NCBI GenBank assembly: GCA_031549485.1
Contig: JAVBPR010000008.1
Span: 62,001 to 126,000 of the forward strand
Source: JAVBPR01 sp031549485
GTDB lineage: Bacteria > Bacillota > Clostridia > Oscillospirales > Feifaniaceae
DNA length: 64,000 nucleotides
Direction of reading: 5' to 3'
The notes under the pieces are model-generated. The model had not been told where the DNA came from. It worked only from the letters and a program-made list of their open reading frames with translations, and made no database searches. Position numbers and translations under genes: made by a program. Of this stretch, positions 52,603-58,690 are shown in pieces. Each line of letters begins with the position of its first letter. Position 1 is the first letter of the stretch.

Positions 52603-52845
52603 AAAAAGCCTGCCCTTGAAAAAATCAAGGACAGGCGTAAAAACCTGCGGTACCACCTTGTTTGGGCAGAATGCCCCACCTTAAACGAGCGCAATCACGC
52701 TCTTTCCGATAACGCCGGACAGACGTCTGCGCATTTGACGCAGCCCTCGGGAGGCCATATTACATTCCGCTGTGGTCCTGTCGGGCTCTCACCGCCCCCG
52801 ACTCGCTTATCGGGCATCGGAATCTTTTCTCTCCGTCTTAGGTTT
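52603..52845 (-). promoter_or_regulatory. T-box riboswitch leader, probably tRNA-Trp responsive
   Basis: On the minus strand, ~240 bases upstream of the TrpB2 gene, there is a T-box sequence AAGGTGGTACCGC (complement at 52647-52659), which pairs with the NCCA end of uncharged tRNA. A terminator follows, with stem GCCTGTCCTTGA and a T-run (52603-52636). Stem I shows the GGTGAGAGCC element, and AATATGGCC lies at the specifier position, with TGG (complement 52755-52757) as the tryptophan codon. Uncharged tRNA-Trp would favour the antiterminator. Confidence 0.88.
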
Positions 52846-52850
52846 ATTGC

Positions 52851-52879
52851 AGTATATACCCTGCTATATTCTATGTCAA
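52851..52879 (-). promoter_or_regulatory. Promoter of the T-box/TrpB2 transcript
   Basis: TTGACA and TATACT separated by 17 bases on the minus strand, just before the T-box leader. It is a near-consensus sigma-A promoter. Confidence 0.85.
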
Positions 52880-52896
52880 GTTACAAAGATGTTACA

Positions 52897-53118
52897 TTTT
52901 ATTCCTCCTACGGAGTCTGCTTAAATGTGCGTGGTGAGGGAATTAATAACGGCGAATCTCTTAAAGCAAGTTTTTATTAAGCACGGCAAATTCTATATTC
53001 GCTCTATTTCTGCATTCATTTTATTCAAAACTGCCCAAGGCAGTTTTCATAGCTGTTTTAGCAGTATTATTAGGAATGAGCCGTTGAGCAGGGCTGTTTT
53101 CTGTGGTAGAATCAGCTT
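52897..53118 (+). repeat. Promoter-carrying repeat, copy P2
   Basis: ~222 bp, from TTTTATTCCTCCTACGGAGT through GCTTAAATGTGC, AATCTCTTAAAGCAAG, GCACGGCAAATTC and TTTTATTCAAA to TTCTGTGGTAGAATCAGC. It fills most of the gap between the TrpB2 promoter and the first VOC gene. Confidence 0.88.
53084..53112 (+). promoter_or_regulatory. Promoter inside repeat P2
   Basis: TTGAGC and TAGAAT with a 17-base spacer, ~48 bases upstream of the VOC gene at 53161. Confidence 0.78.
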
Positions 53119-53160
53119 GCAGGTTTATGTAGCGAGTTTATATTTTCGGAGGATTTTATC

Positions 53161-53583
53161 ATGATTACACCTTATCTTGTATTTAATGGTGACTGCCAAG
53201 ATGCGTTGGATTTTTATCGCTCAGTTTTTCCTTGCGGCGAACTAAAAGTCATGAATTATGGAGATTATATGCCGAAGGGATCAAAGACTCCACCCGAATT
53301 ACTGCGAACATGGGTGATGCACGGCGAAATGGAGGTCTGTGGTACTAACATTTGGTTTGCTGATGAAGCTGTACCATTTACCAAGGGTGAAAGTATTAAA
53401 TTATCCGCTTCTATTCCCGCCGGCAAAGAAGCGTCTGATATATTTGATATGCTCTGTGAAGGTGGTACAGTAACGCTCCCACCAACGGAAACTTTTTACA
53501 GCGTGTTCCATGCGGCGGTAACGGATAAATTTGGTGTGAACTGGAATATTGTTGCATTGGAGCAACCTGCACATAAAGAATAA
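53161..53583 (+). CDS. VOC-family (PhnB-like) protein
   Basis: 140 residues of the vicinal-oxygen-chelate fold, closest in style to PhnB/3-demethylubiquinone methyltransferase-like proteins. The N terminus MITPYLVFNGDCQDALDFYR and the repeated VMHGEMEVCGTNIWFADEA, LSASIPAGKEASDIFDMLCE and FGVNWNIVALEQ blocks are typical. Such proteins act in small-molecule resistance or modification, but the substrate is not predictable. CGGAGG precedes the ATG. It is driven by the promoter in repeat P2 and followed by the shared cassette terminator. Base composition is more AT-rich than the core genes. Confidence 0.85.
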   Translation: MITPYLVFNGDCQDALDFYRSVFPCGELKVMNYGDYMPKGSKTPPELLRTWVMHGEMEVCGTNIWFADEAVPFTKGESIKLSASIPAGKEASDIFDMLCEGGTVTLPPTETFYSVFHAAVTDKFGVNWNIVALEQPAHKE

Positions 53584-53640
53584 GGAATGCATTTCTGACT
53601 TCCACTAATAAGTATTTTCTCGCCCTTAATACGGTTTCTA

Positions 53641-53676
53641 AAAACAGCGCAGTTATTTTCATAACTGCGCTGTTTT
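53641..53676 (+). terminator. Shared cassette terminator, copy 2
   Basis: The same perfect stem AAACAGCGCAGTTAT with loop TTTC, followed by TTTT, 60 bases after the VOC gene stop. Confidence 0.82.
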
Positions 53677-53962
53677 ATTCCTCCTACGGAGTCTGCTTAA
53701 ATTGGCTCGGCGCGGAAATTAAGAACGACGAATCTTTTAAAGTAAGTTTTATTCCGCCTACGGCGCTCGCTTAAATGCGCACGGCGAGGTTATTGAGAAT
53801 GGCAAATCTCTTAAAGCAAGCTTTACAAGCACGGCAAATTCCGTTTTCGCTATATTTATGCGTTCATTTTATTCAAAGCCGACGAAGGCAACTATCGTAC
53901 CTGTTATAGACAATAGTATGTAGAATTATCCGTTGAGCAGGACGGCTTTCTGTGGTAGTATC
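53673..53962 (+). repeat. Promoter-carrying repeat, copy P3 (with a tandem 75-bp duplication)
   Basis: Begins TTTTATTCCTCCTACGGAGT. The first ~75 bp are repeated in tandem starting near 53748 as TTTTATTCCGCCTACGGCGC. The rest matches copies P1 and P2 (GCACGGCAAATTCCG, ACGAAGGCAACTATCGTACC) and ends TTTCTGTGGTAGTATCAG. Confidence 0.86.
53933..53961 (+). promoter_or_regulatory. Promoter inside repeat P3
   Basis: TTGAGC and TAGTAT with a 17-base spacer, ~76 bases upstream of the second VOC gene. A short palindromic GGGCGGATTCCATATCCACCC insert lies just downstream in the leader. Confidence 0.72.
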
Positions 53963-54037
53963 AGTAGGGGGCGGATTCCATATCCACCCGAATGGAATCA
54001 CGCAGCGAATTTATATTTTATAAAGGAGCGGAGTTTA

Positions 54038-54406
54038 ATGATAAATAGTTTTTATTGCACAAATATATTTTCTCAAAACGCAAGAGCGTTGATTAAGTAC
54101 TATCGTGAAATACTTGAAATACCGATGATAAAAACTGATGTTGATGATTATAATGGTGTCTATTTGGGATTTATCAAAAATGCGCCGACAATTTGTATTT
54201 GGGATGTAATACAGTGGGATTTGCCCGTTAGCGGAGCAATGTCATTTGTATTTGGCTGTGATAACTTGGATAATACATGTGTTGAATTAAAGCGGAAAGG
54301 TCTTATTCTTGATGCGCCGGTAAAGTTGGATTGGGGCACATACGAACTACGTCTTAACGATCCAGATGGCAATGAAATTGTACTTGTAGAGTTTTTGAAC
54401 AAGTGA
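54038..54406 (+). CDS. Glyoxalase/bleomycin-resistance (VOC) family protein
   Basis: 122 residues. It has the pattern of a one-module VOC protein: SFYCTNIFSQNARALIKYYR at the first beta-alpha unit, a central GVYLGFIKN, and the terminal GTYELRLNDPDGNEIVLVEF whose Glu is a usual metal ligand. Possible roles are lactoylglutathione-like or fosfomycin/bleomycin-type detoxification; no substrate can be assigned. Start at ATG 54038 after AAGGAGCGG; the upstream frame only covers repeat sequence. It is expressed from the promoter in P3 and lies 161 bases before the methyltransferase gene. Confidence 0.85.
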   Translation: MINSFYCTNIFSQNARALIKYYREILEIPMIKTDVDDYNGVYLGFIKNAPTICIWDVIQWDLPVSGAMSFVFGCDNLDNTCVELKRKGLILDAPVKLDWGTYELRLNDPDGNEIVLVEFLNK

Positions 54407-54567
54407 ACATTATAAGCAGATAGCTGCTTAACCTAATTTATAGACAAACAGCTTGATTATGGGAATTATCTAATATAGCACGATGCATAAAAATTGTTTT
54501 ATACGGCATGGTTGCGCTGTTTGAAAGCGACCACGAATTTATATAATGTGCAGGAGGATAAATTTTA
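54407..54567 (+). promoter_or_regulatory. Leader of the methyltransferase gene, related to the cassette leaders
   Basis: No gene. The segment CCACGAATTTATATAATGTG followed by CAGGAGG parallels the CGCAGCGAATTTATAT leaders of the neighbouring cassette genes. A weak TTGATT with TAGCAC 17 bases later could be a decayed copy of the same promoter. Confidence 0.4.
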
Positions 54568-55221
54568 ATGAGCAATGCTTGGCATGATATCAAGCCCAAT
54601 GATTATGATGCACATATGGCGCACCCTAATGTTGCACAGATACAAATGCTTAATAAAATTGTAAAAGAACAATTTGAATTACTTTCACAAGAGCAACGTT
54701 TACATTCTTGTGTTGCCATATTGGGCATTACAAATGGAAATGGATTAGAGCATATAATTCCATGTGGCATTGCCAAGGTAATTGGTATTGATATTAATGA
54801 AGCCTTTCTTAAAGAGTGCAAAGCTCGCTTTGCCGATATAAAATCGAGAGTTAACCTATATCAATTGGATTTAATGGTAGATACAACTAAATCTATAGAG
54901 ATTCTTTCACAATGCGACTTGATTATTGCTAATTTATTGATAAAGCATATACATCTAAATAATTTTATAAAAATCATTGATGGTCTATCAAAGCGCCGTC
55001 GGATTGTATCGTGTGTTATTCAAGTTAATCCTGATGGAGTAGCCGTTTCACGCTCGGGATTCGAGCACGTTTTCGATGAAATCGCTAGATTAAGAGAAGA
55101 AGAAAATGAAGAATTAGTCACACAATCAATGATAGAAAAAGGGTTTACTCTTACGAATCGAAAAATATACACTTTGCCTAACGGCAAACTTTTTATTCGA
55201 CTGGATTACCTCGCAGTATAA
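54568..55221 (+). CDS. Class I SAM-dependent methyltransferase-like protein
   Basis: 217 residues. The SAM-binding first strand is CVAILGITNGNGLEHII, with IGIDINEAFLKECKARF as the acidic motif II and LYQLDLMVD and CDLIIANLLIKH as motifs III and IV. The motif I glycine pattern is loose (GITNGNG), so activity is likely but not certain. The acceptor is not identifiable. The gene is clearly AT-rich. AGGAGG precedes the ATG. It is the last gene of the cassette row before the right inverted repeat and ends in the shared hairpin terminator. Confidence 0.75.
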   Translation: MSNAWHDIKPNDYDAHMAHPNVAQIQMLNKIVKEQFELLSQEQRLHSCVAILGITNGNGLEHIIPCGIAKVIGIDINEAFLKECKARFADIKSRVNLYQLDLMVDTTKSIEILSQCDLIIANLLIKHIHLNNFIKIIDGLSKRRRIVSCVIQVNPDGVAVSRSGFEHVFDEIARLREEENEELVTQSMIEKGFTLTNRKIYTLPNGKLFIRLDYLAV

Positions 55222-55233
55222 GCATTTTCTGAT

Positions 55234-55263
55234 GTAGGGAGCGATCAATGATCGCTCCCTACA
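55234..55263 (+). repeat. Short perfect inverted repeat
   Basis: GTAGGGAGCGATC and its exact complement around AAT, directly after the methyltransferase stop. It resembles the GGGCGAT...ATCGCCC hairpins within the long inverted repeat. Confidence 0.7.
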
Positions 55264-55309
55264 AGATTATGTATAAAACAAACATTTTCTTGCCCATAAT
55301 ACAGTTACA

Positions 55310-55346
55310 AAAACAGCGCAGTTATGAAAATAACTGCGCTGTTTTT
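55310..55346 (+). terminator. Shared cassette terminator, copy 3
   Basis: The stem AAACAGCGCAGTTAT again, here with loop GAAA, followed by a T-run. It is the outermost element of the right inverted-repeat arm. Confidence 0.82.
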
Positions 55347-55672
55347 TTCCTCCTATGGAGTCTGCTTAAATGTGCATGGTGAGAATATTGGGAACGGCGA
55401 ATCTCTTAAAGCAAGTTTTATTCCGCCTACGGCGCTCGCTTAAATAGGCTAGGCGAGGGTATTAAAAACGGCAAATCTCTTAAAGCGGGCTTTACTAAGC
55501 CCTGGGTAATCCTATCCGACATAATTAAAACTCTGTAAAATCATAATGTGTCGGGGCGATGTAGGCATCGCCACCTACGTACAAATTTCATATTTGCGTC
55601 TTTTAAAATCATTCGCCGCGTGTTCGCGGCTTCCTAAATTATCAATTGTCAATTGTCAATTATCAACTGCCC
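55313..55672 (-). repeat. Right arm of the long inverted repeat
   Basis: Near-identical in reverse complement to 49533-49828, except for one extra ~75-bp CCTACGGMG unit near 55415-55490. It ends in AATTGTCAATTATCAACTGC and runs ~10 bases into the 3' end of the D-2-hydroxyacid dehydrogenase gene. It is otherwise gene-free. Confidence 0.88.
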
Positions 55673-56616
55673 ACTATGTTCTGCGGCTCTCCTTTTAAGA
55701 AGCAACGCAGATTTTCGACCGCCGTGTTTAGCAGCCTTTGTCTTGTTTCAAGCGGAGCCCAGCCGATATGCGGCGTTATCACCGCGCCGGGAACGCCGAT
55801 AATCGGGCAATCTTTTGCGGGCGGCTCTTTTTCGAGCACATCAAGTCCCGCCGCCGATACTTTGCCGCTTTTAAGCGCGGCGGCAAGCGCCGCCTCGTCG
55901 ACAAGCGGGCCGCGCGCGGTATTGAGCATTATTACGCCGTCCTTCATCTTCGAAATAGATTCGCTGTTTATCATTTTTTCGTTTTCGCTTGTCAGCGGGC
56001 AATGAAGACTAATCACATCGGCTCTTACGTATATTTCATCAAGAGAGCAGATTTCCACTCCCTCCATCGACTCAGGTATGCTTCGGCTGCAGGCGAGAAC
56101 ATTCATCGAAAGCGCCATCAGGATTTTCGCAAAAGCTCTACCTATTTTTCCAAAACCGACAATCCCCGCGGTTTTACCGGCAAGCTCGGTGAGCGGGCGG
56201 CTCCAATATGAAAAATCCACGCTTGTCTGCCATTTCCCTTGCGCCACTTCCTCCGAGTGCTGCCCCGTGAAATTTGTGCATTCAAGCAGCAGGGCGGTTG
56301 CGTGCTGGGCGACCGCTTCGGTGCTGTAGCTCGGAACGTTGCAAACAGTTATCCCCCGCTGCTTTGCCGCCGAAAGGTCGATTACATTATAGCCGGTGGC
56401 GAAAACGCCGATATACTTCAAGTTTTTGCAGGAAAAAAGAATGTCACTGTCCAAAACCGTTTTATTAGTGAAAATAATTTCGGCGTCTCCTATTCTCTCT
56501 TTTGTAAGCTCACGCGGCGTTATGTCGTAGCAGGTAAGCTCGCCGAAATTTTCAAACACGCTGTAATCAAGATCCCCGGGGTTCAAAGTATGGCCGTCTA
56601 AAATTACTAACTTCAT
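55663..56616 (-). CDS. D-2-hydroxyacid dehydrogenase, glycerate dehydrogenase-like
   Basis: 317 residues. The NAD fold is GKTAGIVGFGKIGRAFAKIL, with VISLHCPLTSENEKMIN, MLNTARGPLVDEAALAAAL (catalytic Arg), GLDVLEKEPP (Glu) and TPHIGWAPLETR (His) as the catalytic set. The N-terminal YIGVFATGYNVIDLSAAKQR matches the hydroxypyruvate/glycerate branch. It should reduce a 2-keto acid such as hydroxypyruvate with NADH; the exact substrate is not proven. GAGGCG precedes the ATG. Its stop codon lies inside the right arm of the inverted repeat. Confidence 0.9.
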   Translation of the reverse strand: MKLVILDGHTLNPGDLDYSVFENFGELTCYDITPRELTKERIGDAEIIFTNKTVLDSDILFSCKNLKYIGVFATGYNVIDLSAAKQRGITVCNVPSYSTEAVAQHATALLLECTNFTGQHSEEVAQGKWQTSVDFSYWSRPLTELAGKTAGIVGFGKIGRAFAKILMALSMNVLACSRSIPESMEGVEICSLDEIYVRADVISLHCPLTSENEKMINSESISKMKDGVIMLNTARGPLVDEAALAAALKSGKVSAAGLDVLEKEPPAKDCPIIGVPGAVITPHIGWAPLETRQRLLNTAVENLRCFLKGEPQNIVGS

Positions 56617-56697
56617 TATTCGCCTCGTTTTTTAAATTTCTTTGTGTTATAATACCTATATTCTACTGGCAATCCTTGTAAAAAGAAAGGGAATATA

Positions 56698-57636
56698 ATG
56701 ATAAAACTTATTACTGACTCCTCCTGCGATCTTTCGGACGAAGAAATACGCGACCTTGGGGTTGAAATCGTTCCTCTTACTATTGTAATGGACGGAAAAG
56801 AATATATAGATCGCTTTGAACTTCACGGCACAGATTTTTATAATAAACTGAGAAAATGCGGCAGTGTTTCGACCTCTCAGCCAAATTTTATGAAATTTGC
56901 GGACGCTTTCGAAAAATGTGATGAGGATGACGATATTATTTGCATAACTCTCTCAAAACATGTTTCGGGCTCATATAATTCTGCCGTTTTGGCAAAAACC
57001 GAGATGGAAAACATGAATTTAAAAAGACATATTCATGTTTTTGACGGTCTTTCGGTTTCTTCCGGCACTGCCTATATCGTCCGAAAAGCGCATGAACTTG
57101 CCGCCGAGTTAAAAGGCGATGTTGCCGCTATTCTTGACTCTCTTACAAAAATCAGGGATAATCTCGGTACATATTTCTTTTGCGATACTCTTGAATTTCT
57201 TAAAAAAGGCGGCAGAGTCGGCACCGTTACTGCCAGCATCGGCAGCCTTTTAGGAATAAAACCAATTCTCGCAGTTATCGACGGGCAGGGCAGAAATTAT
57301 GCAAAACTTCGCGGCGAGACCGCCGTTGTAAACTGGATGGTAGAGAGGTTTGCAAATTTTCATGTGGACGGCGAGCTCGAGATTGTTCATGCCGATAATC
57401 TTCCTGTTGCCGAAAAAATAATTGCGGGAATCAAAGCTCTTGGGCTGAAAATTACTCCAAAAATCAATATCGTGGGCAGCGTTATCGGAGCGCACTCCGG
57501 TCCGAGTTCGGTCGGAATGACCTTTCTTCAAGCAGCGCCCACGCCATGGCCGATGAAGCCCTCAATTGTCGATAAGGTTAAAGAGCGGGCGGAGCAGGTC
57601 ACCGAAAAGGTAAAAGAAAGAATAATCAAAAAATAA
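56698..57636 (+). CDS. DegV-family fatty-acid-binding protein
   Basis: 312 residues. The DegV fold is recognisable from IKLITDSSCDLSDEEIRDLG, VSTSQPNFMKF, ITLSKHVSGSYNSAVLA and DTLEFLKKGGRVG, then the C-terminal IVGSVIGAHSGPSSVGMTFL. Members bind a fatty acid in a deep cleft and, as FakB proteins, present it to the kinase FakA for phosphorylation. The final ~25 residues are a charged amphipathic helix (KVKERAEQVTEKVKERIIKK) not common in the family. The ATG at 56698 is preceded by AAAGGG. A strong terminator follows. Confidence 0.92.
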   Translation: MIKLITDSSCDLSDEEIRDLGVEIVPLTIVMDGKEYIDRFELHGTDFYNKLRKCGSVSTSQPNFMKFADAFEKCDEDDDIICITLSKHVSGSYNSAVLAKTEMENMNLKRHIHVFDGLSVSSGTAYIVRKAHELAAELKGDVAAILDSLTKIRDNLGTYFFCDTLEFLKKGGRVGTVTASIGSLLGIKPILAVIDGQGRNYAKLRGETAVVNWMVERFANFHVDGELEIVHADNLPVAEKIIAGIKALGLKITPKINIVGSVIGAHSGPSSVGMTFLQAAPTPWPMKPSIVDKVKERAEQVTEKVKERIIKK

Positions 57637-57639
57637 TGT

Positions 57640-57672
57640 AAGCTCCGGCGGTTTTCCCGCCGGAGCTTTTTG
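57640..57672 (+). terminator. Terminator of the degV gene
   Basis: Stem AAGCTCCGGCGG with exact complement, 5-base loop, then TTTTTGTTTG. Confidence 0.88.
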
Positions 57673-57736
57673 TTTGCTTTTTTACTTTTGATGTGGAAAA
57701 TATTTATCCCGGCGGCGGCCGGCGCTTGTGCGGCTT

Positions 57737-58468
57737 TCAAGAAATATGATTTACTCCGTACATAATCGGCATTTCGCGTTTATGCGCGGTGTTTTTGTGC
57801 AGCCGCGTGATTATTTCGCGAGGGTTTGCGCCGATTTCCTCCCCGCCGATATATGCGTCGATATCGGCATAGGAAACGCCCATCTCCCGCTCGTCGGTCT
57901 GTCCCTCGAAAAGCGCGCCGGAGGGCGCTTTTTCGATTATCGAAGCGGGCGCGTCGAGATAGCGCAGGAATTCATAAATTTCGGTTACTGTGAGGTCGGA
58001 GATGACATTAAAGTCATACGCGCCGTCCCCCCATTTTGTAAAATATCCGGTAAAATACTCGCTTTTATTCCCCGTTCCGGCGACAAGCATTCCGTTACCT
58101 GCCGCCACAGCATACAGCGATGCCATACGAAGCCGCGGCGCGATATTGGCAAGCGCGGATGCCGCAAGCTCGGGAAGCGCATTTACAAGGCTTTCTTTAG
58201 TCTTTGTCAAATCGACCGCGATGTTTTTTATGCCGTATTTTTCCGCGAGAATTTCGGCGTCTTTAATATCTCCTTCGAAATTTCTTTTGACGCCGCAGGG
58301 CAGCATAACTCCCAAGGTGTTTTCGCACGCGGCGCGGCAAAGAATCCCGACAAGCGCGCTGTCTTTTCCCCCGCTGTTGCCGAAAACAAAGCCTTTTGCC
58401 CCGGTATTTTCAAGCAGCTCTTTTAAAAAGGCCACCCTTTTTTCAAATTCTTCTTTGTAATTTCTCAT
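57737..58468 (-). CDS. nadE: NH3-dependent NAD+ synthetase
   Basis: 243 residues, the short ammonia-using form without a glutaminase domain. The PP-loop is FGNSGGKDSALVGIL. LVAGTGNKSEYFTGYFTKWG and DLTVTEIYEFLRYL are typical, with the P2 loop near PSGALFEGQTDEREMGVSY. It amidates deamido-NAD with ATP, the last step of NAD synthesis. GAGGA precedes the ATG. It is a single gene between the degV terminator and a repeat region. Confidence 0.94.
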   Translation of the reverse strand: MRNYKEEFEKRVAFLKELLENTGAKGFVFGNSGGKDSALVGILCRAACENTLGVMLPCGVKRNFEGDIKDAEILAEKYGIKNIAVDLTKTKESLVNALPELAASALANIAPRLRMASLYAVAAGNGMLVAGTGNKSEYFTGYFTKWGDGAYDFNVISDLTVTEIYEFLRYLDAPASIIEKAPSGALFEGQTDEREMGVSYADIDAYIGGEEIGANPREIITRLHKNTAHKREMPIMYGVNHIS

Positions 58469-58521
58469 AATTCCTCACAAAGCAAACCGTTTTTTGATTT
58501 TTCGCGGATTTTATTCCGGCG

Positions 58522-58619
58522 CGGCGAAATTTTCAGTAATAACGCAAAAACATCACCGGCTACGGCGAAATTTTCAGTAATAACGCAAAAACATCTGCGG
58601 CGCGGCTAAATTTTCGCCT
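58522..58619. repeat. Short tandem repeats upstream of nadE
   Basis: A ~33-base unit beginning CGGCGAAATTTTCAGTAATA occurs at 58522 and 58563 (41-base period), with a shortened third copy near 58600 (GCGGCTAAATTTTCGCC). The region between nadE and carB otherwise holds no gene. Confidence 0.75.
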
Positions 58620-58690
58620 TTTGTGCCAAGCTTTGCCGCCGCAAGCTCAGAACAAAGAAATCTCAGCCGACGAAGTCGGCAGAATAAAAT

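Noticed and set aside
49533..55672. Insertion sequence or integron
   Set aside because: No transposase or integrase frame and no convincing attC-type recombination sites inside; described instead as a repeat-bounded island.
58522..58619. Possible CRISPR array
   Set aside because: Only two full copies with short, similar intervening sequence and no cas genes.
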